NCBI GenBank assembly: GCA_012513125.1
Contig: JAAZCS010000127.1
Span: 1-15,567 of the forward strand
Source of the DNA: Treponema sp.
GTDB lineage: Bacteria; Spirochaetota; Spirochaetia; Treponematales; Treponemataceae
DNA: 15,567 nucleotides
Direction of reading: 5' to 3'
In this document: positions 1-6,098 of the stretch, one piece after another
Layout of the letters: each line of letters begins with the position of its first letter
How positions within the stretch are numbered: the first letter of the stretch is position 1
The notes under the pieces: model-generated
What the model saw: the letters and a program-made list of their open reading frames with translations, nothing else
Databases searched by the model: none
What the model was told of the DNA's origin: nothing
Position numbers and translations under genes: made by a program

Positions 1-469
1 ATTCAAAAGTGTGAATTAATCCTAGAATTAGTTTATGAATTGTATATTGTGGCGACCAAATATATTCGTTTGTTTCCAGACGATAAAAGTATTTTTCAGG
101 AATTGGGCCTATCCATTTTCCGCCGTTCAGTTTTTGACATCTTTCTAGTTCATCTACAATATGGTCAACTTTTGCTAGAAGTTCTTTGTCGTTGTATAGT
201 GCAATTAAATAGGAACACGCTGAAAGATAATGTCCGAGAAAATGTCCTCTAAGTTGGCAAGTGGGTGCTTCCCATCCCCAATGAAGTTTTACATTTTCGG
301 GGCTGTTTATGACTTGGAGACCGGGCATGATTATTCCAGCTTCCAGATAAAAATTCTGTAGCAGACATTGAGAATCAAGTTCAAGTAAATAATTTCTGTT
401 GAGTAATTCTCTTTCTTTAAAAATACCATTTAAAAGATTTGTATCTTGTAATTTTGTTTTTTGTATCAT
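1..469 (-). CDS. GH127 (DUF1680) beta-L-arabinofuranosidase-like protein, N-terminal part
   Basis: The first 156 codons of a gene that leaves the window at its left edge. Residues about 55-156 carry the family pattern: a GWEAPTCQLRGHFLGHYLSA segment, then a helix ending VDHIVDELERCQ, a Gly-rich turn with PEKYF, and WSPQYTIHKLILGLI. This matches the (alpha/alpha)6 barrel start of DUF1680/GH127 enzymes, which remove terminal beta-L-arabinofuranose from plant glycans. The catalytic Glu and Cys of this family lie further on, outside the window, so activity cannot be judged. The ATG at 469 is the only sensible start: an in-frame TAG lies four codons upstream. No Shine-Dalgarno sequence is visible. 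No signal peptide is seen, so the enzyme is probably cytoplasmic. It looks like the metabolic edge of the island, with the accessory genes all upstream. Confidence 0.87.
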   Translation of the reverse strand, partial: MIQKTKLQDTNLLNGIFKERELLNRNYLLELDSQCLLQNFYLEAGIIMPGLQVINSPENVKLHWGWEAPTCQLRGHFLGHYLSACSYLIALYNDKELLAKVDHIVDELERCQKLNGGKWIGPIPEKYFYRLETNEYIWSPQYTIHKLILGLIHTFE

Positions 470-475
470 GAGATA

Positions 476-504
476 ATTCTATCTTATGAAAATGCAGTTG
501 TAAG
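476..504 (-). promoter_or_regulatory. Candidate promoter of the GH127 gene
   Basis: On the minus strand CTTACA (499-504, 4 of 6 matches to the -35 consensus) is followed after 17 bases by TAGAAT (476-481, 5 of 6 to the -10). Only six bases separate the -10 box from the ATG at 469, so transcription would start at or next to the start codon. This agrees with the absence of a ribosome binding site and suggests a leaderless or near-leaderless mRNA. It is a pattern match only. Confidence 0.35.
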
Positions 505-569
505 TAGAAAAAAAAGGGAATTTGGTGTCATTATTAAGCCTGAAAATCAATGAAACATAGTAATATAAA

Positions 570-785
570 TTAATGAACCTTTATCCACATAGCAGGACGA
601 ACGCCACCAGTGCATTTTCCGTCAGCAACATTGCCTTTTAAGATATTGTTGCCCTGTATTCCAATGTTTCCGTCCCCATGAACATAAACCGCCTTAATGC
701 CAACACGCCCAGGAGTACGAGTCCACCACCACCACAAAACTTGCCATGAGTAATTGCCGAATGTGATTATGTCGCCTGTTTGCAT
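570..785 (-). pseudogene. Internally deleted DUF6273-like protein gene
   Basis: A 71-codon open frame. Its start (GDIITFGNYSWQVL) resembles the N-terminal strand of DUF6273-type proteins, which usually read as FG-Y-WRVL. Its end resembles their C-terminus: WWWTRTPG, then a VYVHGDGNIG repeat-like stretch and GVRPAMWIKV, compared with the usual WWLRSPG and GVRPALWI. In the family a long middle section separates these two parts, but here QVL runs directly into WWWW. I infer an in-frame internal deletion that left a short but open frame. The start at 785 has a weak AGGT five bases upstream, and an in-frame stop lies just before it. The run of four TGG codons marks the probable junction. The family has no established biochemical role. 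The family call is from memory of its pattern and was not checked by a search. Confidence 0.6.
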
Positions 786-827
786 TGAGTACCTGCCATT
801 AGTTTATTTGGGATTCGTGTTCTATTT

Positions 828-971
828 TTATTTAACCCTATACCAATACTTGTAATAGGATTTATAGCCAAGGGAATTATACAATTTGTTGGCAGATGGA
901 TTATCGTCCATTACCTGTAAATAACTATATACCATGTTATTAGATTTTGCCCGATACAGTATTTTGTTCAT
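828..971 (-). pseudogene. GNAT acetyltransferase, C-terminal remnant
   Basis: A 47-codon frame ending YSYLQVMDDNPSANKLYNSL followed by GYKSYYKYWYRVK. This is the classic last part of a GNAT N-acetyltransferase: the LQV strand, the NPSA-LY helix, the LGY/LGF turn and the final YWYRVK strand. The acetyl-CoA binding motif (Q/R-x-x-G-x-G/A) and everything before it are missing, so it cannot work as an enzyme alone. Its apparent ATG at 971 overlaps the TAA of the DUF4143 ATPase gene (TAATG at 969-973). The homologous sequence therefore starts exactly where the intact ATPase gene ends. I infer that an insertion or deletion joined the ATPase gene to a GNAT gene and removed the GNAT 5' part. Confidence 0.8.
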
Positions 972-2101
972 TAGTCCAAAAACTCATCATAATTATCAGG
1001 AGTAATTGTCTTTACAACAGCATCAGGATACCTGTTTGTAAACGCACGACTAACACGGCTTTTCTTTTCTGCATTCCACTTAAACTCATACGCTTCAACT
1101 TTAGTTCCACACACTTCAAGATAATCAACTTCCATCTGATCAGTAGTTCGCCAAAAATAAGAAAGCTCATCCGTAGACGCATACGAGTTTTTCTTTAACC
1201 GCTCGCTAACCAAATAATTTTCCCATAAAGCACCAACGTCATTACGCTGAACAATCGGTGTAAAATCATTTAGAATTGAATTACGAATACCATTATCCCA
1301 AAAATAATACTTGCATGATTTCTTTAATTCATTACGCAAATTTGTAGAATAAGAATTAAGCGGAAAAACAATAAATGCCTGAACTAAAAGTTTTAAATAT
1401 GAATCAACAAGAGTTCGTGATACTCCAAGCAAAGATGAAAGTTCATTTGTAGAAACTTCACTTCCACATTGCAAAGCCAACGCCTTTAATAATTTTTCAA
1501 GCAGCTGAGGTTTTCTAATACCTTCATACTGAAACAAATCTCTGTACAAATAACTTTCTGAAATCAGCTTAAGAATCTCTTTCATTGAATCTTCATGAGT
1601 TACAACTTCAGGATACGAACCGTAAATCAACCTAAGCTCCAACTTTTTCCGCTCTTCTAAAAAGCCAAAATGATTTGCGAGTTCCGCAAAAGTTAGTGGA
1701 TATAAATGATACTCAAATTTTCTTCCGGTAAGAGGCTCCTCTGTTTTTGTCGCAAGTTCAAATGATGATGAACCTGTTACAATCACCTGAATATCAGGCC
1801 GCGAATCAACAAGTAACTTTACACCACGCCCAATATTTTTTATTTTCTGCCCTTCATCAATGAACACAAACTTTTTACTACCAAGAATCTGCTGCCAACG
1901 GCTCATTGTCACTGTCTCAAAAAGTGCAGCATCTAAATCATCGTCTCCGTTTAACTTTACTGCATCAAGCGACAATTTTTCTATCAGTTGATTTACAAGC
2001 GTTGTTTTTCCACACTGTCGCGGCCCGTAGATAATGATAGCCTTGCCCTTAAAAAGCTTTGAGGATATAGCTTCTAAACAGGTTCTTTTCATTGATTTCA
2101 T
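971..2101 (-). CDS. AAA_14 / DUF4143 family ATPase
   Basis: A 376-residue protein of the common bacterial AAA_14-DUF4143 family. Walker A is GPRQCGKT (residues 26-33), Walker B is FVFIDEGQ (D82, E83), and VTGSSSFEL is the sensor-like strand after it. Residues about 200-250 hold a winged-helix-like region containing TNELSSLLGVSRTLVDSYLK. The C-terminal part carries MEVDYLEV and EAYEFKW, the degenerate nuclease-fold signature of DUF4143. The length is normal and the C-terminus (ITPDNYDEFL) looks complete. The cellular role of this family is not settled; many genomes carry several copies, often in variable regions. The gene is monocistronic with its own promoter. Two starts are possible, ATG 2101 or ATG 2092 (residue 4). 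Neither has a Shine-Dalgarno sequence, and the promoter position favours 2101. Confidence 0.92.
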   Translation of the reverse strand: MKSMKRTCLEAISSKLFKGKAIIIYGPRQCGKTTLVNQLIEKLSLDAVKLNGDDDLDAALFETVTMSRWQQILGSKKFVFIDEGQKIKNIGRGVKLLVDSRPDIQVIVTGSSSFELATKTEEPLTGRKFEYHLYPLTFAELANHFGFLEERKKLELRLIYGSYPEVVTHEDSMKEILKLISESYLYRDLFQYEGIRKPQLLEKLLKALALQCGSEVSTNELSSLLGVSRTLVDSYLKLLVQAFIVFPLNSYSTNLRNELKKSCKYYFWDNGIRNSILNDFTPIVQRNDVGALWENYLVSERLKKNSYASTDELSYFWRTTDQMEVDYLEVCGTKVEAYEFKWNAEKKSRVSRAFTNRYPDAVVKTITPDNYDEFLD

Positions 2102-2107
2102 GCTTAT

Positions 2108-2135
2108 ATTTTAGCATAAACTTTGTAAAAGTCAA
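2108..2135 (-). promoter_or_regulatory. Promoter of the DUF4143 ATPase gene
   Basis: On the minus strand TTGACT (2130-2135, 5 of 6) and TAAAAT (2108-2113, 5 of 6) are separated by 16 bases. Six bases separate the -10 box from the ATG at 2101, so the predicted transcript begins at or beside the start codon. No ribosome binding site is present, which fits a leaderless message. The two palindromes at 2140-2157 and 2172-2189 lie directly upstream of the -35 box. Confidence 0.6.
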
Positions 2136-2139
2136 TAAA

Positions 2140-2157
2140 TTGCATTTATAAATGCAA
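2140..2157. promoter_or_regulatory. Perfect 18-bp palindrome, operator-like (copy 1)
   Basis: TTGCATTTATAAATGCAA is a perfect 18-bp palindrome four bases upstream of the -35 box of the ATPase promoter. The size and symmetry suit a dimeric DNA-binding protein. A second, imperfect copy begins 32 bases further upstream, about three helical turns away. The regulator is unknown; the ATPase itself carries a winged-helix-like region and is one candidate. Confidence 0.6.
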
Positions 2158-2171
2158 AATAACTAGAGAAA

Positions 2172-2189
2172 TTGCATTTACGAAAGCAA
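2172..2189. promoter_or_regulatory. Imperfect 18-bp palindrome, operator-like (copy 2)
   Basis: TTGCATTTACGAAAGCAA keeps the left half-site TTGCATTTA of the copy at 2140-2157 exactly and has a degenerate right half-site. The spacing of 32 bases between copies and the shared half-site suggest paired operators and not a chance AT-rich match. Confidence 0.5.
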
Positions 2190-2220
2190 AATTTAGATTT
2201 CTTTGTTCTATTTGGGGGCA

Positions 2221-2367
2221 TTTTTTGCTCACGCAAAAAACCGGGCTATACGTGGTTCCGTACGGCACAAAGTGCCTAACTCCATTCTGCTGCTCACTAC
2301 CGTTCGCAGCAGAACGCCTGCGGCGCCACTACTATCCCTTGCCCTGTAAGCTCGCCATACAACGTTA
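2221..2367. repeat. GC-rich structured intergenic element
   Basis: A block much richer in G+C than its surroundings and packed with inverted repeats: TTTTTTGC-TCAC-GCAAAAAA (2221-2240), CCGTACGG (2258-2265), GGCAC-AAA-GTGCC (2264-2276), TTCTGCTGC-n12-GCAGCAGAA (2285-2314) and GGCGCC (2322-2327). The outer parts can also pair imperfectly (around 2256-2266 with 2354-2363). No open frame fits it. It has the look of a dispersed intergenic repeat, or a folded recombination site of the integron attC type. GTTAGGC on the minus strand matches the attC core GTTRRRY, but I could not find a convincing partner box. Lying after the HTH-peptidase gene, it may also end transcription. Confidence 0.6.
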
Positions 2368-2377
2368 TTCTGTACTC

Positions 2378-3433
2378 TCACTTAATTTCATACTGTTTTT
2401 TTAGTTCATTGAATGAGCTATATTTTACATAACCATCTTTTTGTAATCTTCCAAGAACAATTCCGCTATCAATATTAATACTGTTTGCAAAACTCACGAT
2501 ACTGGCTTTTGTAAAATTGGATTCATCTATAAATGCTTTGTAAAGGTCTGGCTGAATCAAATTATCTTCTGCAAACAAGTCTGCTTGCTTTTCTTCAGCT
2601 TCTGAAAAGCTTAAATTTCTTTTGTTGATATGACCTAGAACGATATGTCCCAATTCATGGAACAAACTGAACCAAAATCTATCTGCATCTTTACAACGGG
2701 CTGTCATTCCAATTACAATTTTCTTGCCATCAATAAAAGTTGCCCCTTGCATTCCTGATCCTTTTATATGAGAAACATAAACCAATGCAATACCGCAAGA
2801 AGCTAAAAGAGAATCTAGCTTGTCGCAAAATTCATCAGGAGTGTGATTTGTCATTTCCCTGATTGCAGATAAACTTTCCTTCAATAATTTGATATTGATA
2901 GGTTCAACTTCTTTTGTACGACTTTCAATTTTTACTTTTTGAAGCCAAACTAATAGGCCTGTATCACTTTTTTCTGTATGAGATAACTTTCTACAAGCAA
3001 CTTTTTGACAAAATTCCTCTTTTTGAAGAATGCTAAGTTCCACGACTTCAAAATATTTGCGCAAATTACGTACTTTCTGTGTTGGTACTATTGTTTTCTC
3101 TATCCACCCCTTAGAAACCATTTCTGAATAAGGATAATTTTTTAAAAGTTCAATATCTTTTTCCATTCTGTTTTCTTCTTCTACAAGAAGAAGTTTTTGT
3201 CTGTAAATAGATTCAAGATTATTCCAAAACTTTGCAGGAACACCAAGCACTGATTCAAGGCGATTTGCAACATCTGGAGTGAGAATTACCTCGCCGTTGA
3301 TGAGATGACTAATGTGTTTTTCGCTCATGTCCATACGAACAGCAAATTCCTTTTGGCTCATACCTCTGTTTACTAACTGTTCTTTTATTGTTGCTCCAGG
3401 AGCTGTTGCGATATAAGTTTTACTCTTTGTCAT
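2378..3433 (-). CDS. HigA-like HTH regulator fused to ImmA/IrrE metallopeptidase
   Basis: A 351-residue protein. Residues about 10-75 form an XRE/HigA-type helix-turn-helix (MSQKEFAVRMDMSEKHISHL, then TPDVANRLESVLGVPAKFW, the usual HigA pattern). The middle is a helical linker. Residues 259-263 are HELGH inside FHELGHIVLGH, the zinc-binding motif of ImmA/IrrE (DUF955) peptidases, and EEKQADLFAE some 20 residues later supplies the usual acidic ligand. Such proteins repress their own operon and can be antitoxins or proteolytic anti-repressors. No HigB-like toxin gene is beside it. Its neighbour upstream is the ASCH gene of the PIN operon, but a promoter and two operators separate them, so it is transcribed on its own and probably represses itself. 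No clear ribosome binding site precedes the ATG at 3433. Confidence 0.9.
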   Translation of the reverse strand: MTKSKTYIATAPGATIKEQLVNRGMSQKEFAVRMDMSEKHISHLINGEVILTPDVANRLESVLGVPAKFWNNLESIYRQKLLLVEEENRMEKDIELLKNYPYSEMVSKGWIEKTIVPTQKVRNLRKYFEVVELSILQKEEFCQKVACRKLSHTEKSDTGLLVWLQKVKIESRTKEVEPINIKLLKESLSAIREMTNHTPDEFCDKLDSLLASCGIALVYVSHIKGSGMQGATFIDGKKIVIGMTARCKDADRFWFSLFHELGHIVLGHINKRNLSFSEAEEKQADLFAEDNLIQPDLYKAFIDESNFTKASIVSFANSINIDSGIVLGRLQKDGYVKYSSFNELKKQYEIK

Positions 3434-3476
3434 TGTTTATTGCTGTACCCAATCTTCAAGATTTCTTCTTTTGACG

Positions 3477-3493
3477 TTTACCTCATAGGTAAA
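3477..3493. promoter_or_regulatory. Operator O1 (perfect inverted repeat)
   Basis: TTTACCT-CAT-AGGTAAA is a perfect 7-3-7 inverted repeat. It covers the predicted transcription start (about 3490) of the HTH-peptidase gene, where a bound repressor would block RNA polymerase. A second copy lies on the other side of the promoter. The XRE-type HTH protein made by this gene is the obvious candidate to bind it. Confidence 0.7.
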
Positions 3494-3496
3494 TTT

Positions 3497-3525
3497 AATA
3501 TAACGTAAGATAGTGGATGTGTCAA
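3497..3525 (-). promoter_or_regulatory. Near-consensus promoter of the HTH-peptidase gene
   Basis: On the minus strand TTGACA (3520-3525, perfect -35) and TATATT (3497-3502, 5 of 6) are separated by exactly 17 bases. The predicted start near 3490 gives a leader of about 57 bases before the ATG at 3433. Operators lie immediately upstream and downstream, so a strong promoter is held under tight repression. Confidence 0.8.
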
Positions 3526-3533
3526 ATTTATTG

Positions 3534-3550
3534 TTTACCTGTGAGGTTAA
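3534..3550. promoter_or_regulatory. Operator O2 (imperfect inverted repeat)
   Basis: TTTACCT-GTG-AGGTTAA repeats the O1 pattern with one half-site slightly changed. It sits eight bases upstream of the -35 box. The centres of O1 and O2 are 57 bases apart, which would allow a repressor to bind on both sides of the promoter. Confidence 0.6.
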
Positions 3551-3613
3551 TAGTAAAAGTTCCTTTGTCTTTCTCTGCTTCATTAATCAAGTAGATTCTT
3601 ATTTTTTCGCAAC

Positions 3614-3982
3614 TTAGATATATACAAATGATTGAGGTGCAGTTTGAATTCCATAATCGGAAAGTTTTTTAGGATGTGCATATTTCTTTACAGCTCCTAA
3701 TTGATAAGCAAAAGCAGTTTCTTTATTTTCAAAATAAGCTAGAAACTTTTCTTCTGAAATTCCAGCATGTTGTTTTGTTTTTTGCCACAAGTTTATTGGA
3801 GTATCCATAAGTATTTCGTTGACTTTTACAGAACCAACGACTTTCATATCCGGCGAAGTAGAATAGATTAAAATTTCGTCAACAGTTCGTTTAGGAAGAA
3901 TTCTACGAAATTCATATTTCTTTGTACCTTGTAAAATTTGATTTGAGTATTCTGGATTTATTGATAATAAAATTTTGCACAT
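3614..3982 (-). CDS. ASCH-domain (PUA-like) protein
   Basis: A 122-residue protein that is essentially one ASCH domain. It opens with ILLSINPEYSNQILQGTKKY followed by EFRR, the usual ASCH start in which a Lys/Arg-rich turn follows a beta strand. It continues with ILIYSTSP, VVGSVKV and an LW helix, and ends PQSFVYI, all typical of the family. ASCH domains have the PUA fold and are thought to bind RNA or modified nucleotides; some family members are nucleases or nucleoside hydrolases, so the exact activity here is open. It is the last gene of a three-gene operon: the PIN-GNAT gene ends two bases before its ATG, so translation is probably coupled. The partner protein carries a second PUA-like domain. 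Confidence 0.85.
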   Translation of the reverse strand: MCKILLSINPEYSNQILQGTKKYEFRRILPKRTVDEILIYSTSPDMKVVGSVKVNEILMDTPINLWQKTKQHAGISEEKFLAYFENKETAFAYQLGAVKKYAHPKKLSDYGIQTAPQSFVYI

Positions 3983-3984
3983 AG

Positions 3985-5505
3985 TTATTTCTCTGTAAAT
4001 GTTATTTTAGTTTCTGACAATTCAAGTATATTATTAAACTGTTCATCTGAAATTTTGTCAAATGGTCTAGGTCCTTTATGTTCAGGCACTATATTTCTTT
4101 CCCATAGTTCTTTTAGTATAGGTCGTTTTGTTAGATTTTTAACAAAAATAAATTTTATAATGGAAAGATTCCAAGAATGACCATTCCAAAATTTCTCTAA
4201 TTCTTCTTTACTAAAGACACTTCTGTTTTTGCAAATTTGTAGTAATTCGTTTTTTGATTTTGGTTTATAAATGCTTTCTATAACACCTAAACTTGTTAAA
4301 ACTGATTCATAAGCTTTTCGTCCTTCGTTTTCTCCTGTTCTATAAAATAAAATTAAATCTCCTGGTTGAGTATTTGTAGAATTAGACGACCAAGAAATAT
4401 AGACCTTATCTAATGCATAACGATGAGCGACATTATCAATAAAATCTACTTCATTTTCTGTATTTAGCTTTGAATCAGGAAGTAATGTTGTATGATATTT
4501 TGGAAAAATAGGAAGAATAAATTTATTTCTTCTATACAGAATATTTGGAAAATTGTATTTTACAGAGAAAGATTCATTATAAGTGTTCAATTGCTTTATT
4601 AAAACAATTTCTTCTTTGCTATGAGACTTTTTAACACCATGCCTAGTAAAACCCCATGCCGAAAGTAAATCCTCAAGAGCTTTAAGTTCTGGGCGATCTT
4701 CAAAAAGAGTAACATAGATTTCATCTACATGACGGGCGATGGCATTATCAAAAATGATTTTAATAAAACGCTCGCCTAATCTAAATCCAGATGTTTCTAT
4801 TTTGAATGTACCTATTTTTAGTCGTCTTTTAGGATTAAAAGTTGGTTCAATTTCTGAATAATTTTCTTTTTCGTCTTCTGTCTTGATGTATAAGAAACCT
4901 ATTATTTCATTTTTTTCGGTTCTACAAATATATGCTTCTTCGTTGCTCTTTTTTGCAAACCATTCGTTAAAACCTAAATAATCACTTCTAAAGGTATCAA
5001 AAAATGGATTATTAATATCGATATTTCCAAAATATTCTTTTTTTACTGCGAGCATTTTGTAGCTTATAAGGCTTGGATTTTCGGCAGTGCAGATAGAAAT
5101 AAAATCATTTATAGACAAAACTTTATTTCGTATAGAAAACAATCTTGCTTTATCACGTAAAGCTTTATCTTCTGTTATTAAAACATCTACACGACCAGAA
5201 TACACTTCAAAAAGCAATTGATTATCAACTGCGTCATTGTGTGATTTTTCGAAAGGTAGTTTTACAATAAAATCTTCAGTTTGCTTTGCTACTGTATGCA
5301 ACTCCGTATAAGCAGCAAGTTTTGCATCATATAAATCTTGAATATTTTTATTGTGAAGACTTCTAAGTTCTTCTATTACATATGGATGAATGCATTTTTC
5401 ATAATTAAGCTTATCAAGCCAATAGAACAAAAGTCCTATCCCATAATTTGTAGCTTTAGTATTTTCACGATGTATAATAACATTTGTATCAAGCAAAACT
5501 TTCAT
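3985..5505 (-). CDS. PIN - GNAT - EVE/ASCH-like three-domain fusion protein
   Basis: A 506-residue protein with three parts. Residues 1-135 form a PIN ribonuclease domain: D6 in LLDTN, E45/E46 in VIEEL, D91/D94 in NDAVDNQLL and D113 in ITEDKALRDKA give the acidic metal-binding set. Residues about 160-310 look like a GNAT acetyltransferase: a YICRTEKNEIIGFLYI strand pair, then IGTFKIETSGFRLGERF (acetyl-CoA loop region) and IYVTLF. Residues about 355-500 contain VYISWSS, QPGDLILFYRT and LGVIESIY, a PUA-like (EVE/ASCH) pattern. The combination suggests a toxin-like RNase with its own sensor and a modifying domain; this is inference. GTG 5511 opens the frame, but ATG 5505 with AGGAG five bases upstream is the better start. 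The gene overlaps the kinase gene by 17 bases, implying coupled translation. Confidence 0.87.
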   Translation of the reverse strand: MKVLLDTNVIIHRENTKATNYGIGLLFYWLDKLNYEKCIHPYVIEELRSLHNKNIQDLYDAKLAAYTELHTVAKQTEDFIVKLPFEKSHNDAVDNQLLFEVYSGRVDVLITEDKALRDKARLFSIRNKVLSINDFISICTAENPSLISYKMLAVKKEYFGNIDINNPFFDTFRSDYLGFNEWFAKKSNEEAYICRTEKNEIIGFLYIKTEDEKENYSEIEPTFNPKRRLKIGTFKIETSGFRLGERFIKIIFDNAIARHVDEIYVTLFEDRPELKALEDLLSAWGFTRHGVKKSHSKEEIVLIKQLNTYNESFSVKYNFPNILYRRNKFILPIFPKYHTTLLPDSKLNTENEVDFIDNVAHRYALDKVYISWSSNSTNTQPGDLILFYRTGENEGRKAYESVLTSLGVIESIYKPKSKNELLQICKNRSVFSKEELEKFWNGHSWNLSIIKFIFVKNLTKRPILKELWERNIVPEHKGPRPFDKISDEQFNNILELSETKITFTEK

Positions 5506-6043
5506 AATCACTCCTATTGATTATTCTAGTAACATTTGAGACATCATTATCTGAAAACAGCATATCATATATCGTTAATGGAATATTTTTATTTAGAGAT
5601 ACTTCTTTTGCTTGTTTAATTTCAGCATCTTGTAAACAAATCAAGTTTTCTTTGCTATATTTGATACAATCCCTCTTTTCCAAGTTATTCATAATTACGG
5701 ATGAATCAGCTTGCAGAAGAATTATTTTGATAATGTTTGATTTTTCAAAAAATGTTTGCGGAAGAATATTTACTGAAAAATCTTTATTAAAGATACAGAA
5801 ATGACCTGATAATAACAAAGATTGATTTCGTTCTAACAATTTACTTGTTTCTTCTGTAAGAATTACTTGGTTATTCTTTGCATCTGTCACAAATTTATTC
5901 TTACCATACATTTCGTCATTATATTTCGAAATCAAGTCACTTGCAGAATACTCTGGTATATGCAATTTTTTACTTAACTTTACAGAAAGAGTACTTTTTC
6001 CAACTCCATAAATGCCCGCTAAAAAAATAATTCCTGATTTCAT
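5489..6043 (-). CDS. P-loop kinase-like ATP-binding protein
   Basis: A 184-residue protein with a clear Walker A, GIYGVGKST (residues 10-18), right after the first beta strand, as in adenylate-kinase-like and AAA_33-type small kinases. SLLLSGHFCIF in the middle and IIKIILLQAD followed by NNLEKRD fit the central strand and the Arg-containing lid region of such kinases. The substrate is unknown; a nucleotide, a nucleic-acid end or a protein are all possible. It is the first gene of the operon with the PIN-GNAT-PUA and ASCH genes and overlaps the former by 17 bases. Constant pairing would point to a shared job, such as controlling or triggering the PIN nuclease. The ATG at 6043 has GGAG five bases upstream (6049-6052). 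Confidence 0.85.
   Translation of the reverse strand: MKSGIIFLAGIYGVGKSTLSVKLSKKLHIPEYSASDLISKYNDEMYGKNKFVTDAKNNQVILTEETSKLLERNQSLLLSGHFCIFNKDFSVNILPQTFFEKSNIIKIILLQADSSVIMNNLEKRDCIKYSKENLICLQDAEIKQAKEVSLNKNIPLTIYDMLFSDNDVSNVTRIINRSDYESFA
5511..5515 (-). promoter_or_regulatory. Ribosome binding site that fixes the PIN-GNAT start
   Basis: AGGAG lies five bases before ATG 5505 and directly upstream of the GTG at 5511, which it could not serve. It therefore selects ATG 5505, giving a protein that starts MKVLLDTN, the usual first strand of a PIN domain. Confidence 0.7.
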
Positions 6044-6058
6044 CGACTCTCCAAGAAT

Positions 6059-6087
6059 AGTATATCATAGTACTTAATATTTGTATA
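6059..6087 (-). promoter_or_regulatory. Candidate promoter of the kinase-PIN-ASCH operon
   Basis: On the minus strand TATACA (6082-6087, 4 of 6) and TATACT (6059-6064, 5 of 6) are 17 bases apart. The predicted start is only about nine bases before the ATG at 6043 and close to the ribosome binding site, an unusually short leader. No better promoter is visible in the 106-base gap, and no gene with a strong claim to read through lies immediately upstream. Confidence 0.4.
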
Positions 6088-6098
6088 GTTTTATTTCA

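Noticed and set aside
40..252. Plus-strand open frame of 70 codons at the left edge.
   Set aside because: It lies opposite the well-supported GH127 coding sequence and has no family pattern of its own.
2221..2378. A complete integron attC site for the GC-rich element.
   Set aside because: The minus-strand GTTAGGC fits one core box, but the candidate partner near 2370 (AATAAC) lacks the matching inner box, so the two sides do not form the expected stem.
3437..3583. A 48-codon open frame on the minus strand, ending RRNLEDWVQQ four bases before the HTH-peptidase ATG, where a small toxin gene might be expected.
   Set aside because: It has no ribosome binding site, no recognisable toxin motif, and it contains the whole promoter and both operators of the HTH-peptidase gene. 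A chance frame is more likely, though a test for translation would settle it.
5517..5804. Plus-strand frame of 95 codons opposite the kinase gene.
   Set aside because: The minus-strand frame carries a Walker A motif, a good ribosome binding site and operon spacing; the plus-strand product shows no pattern.
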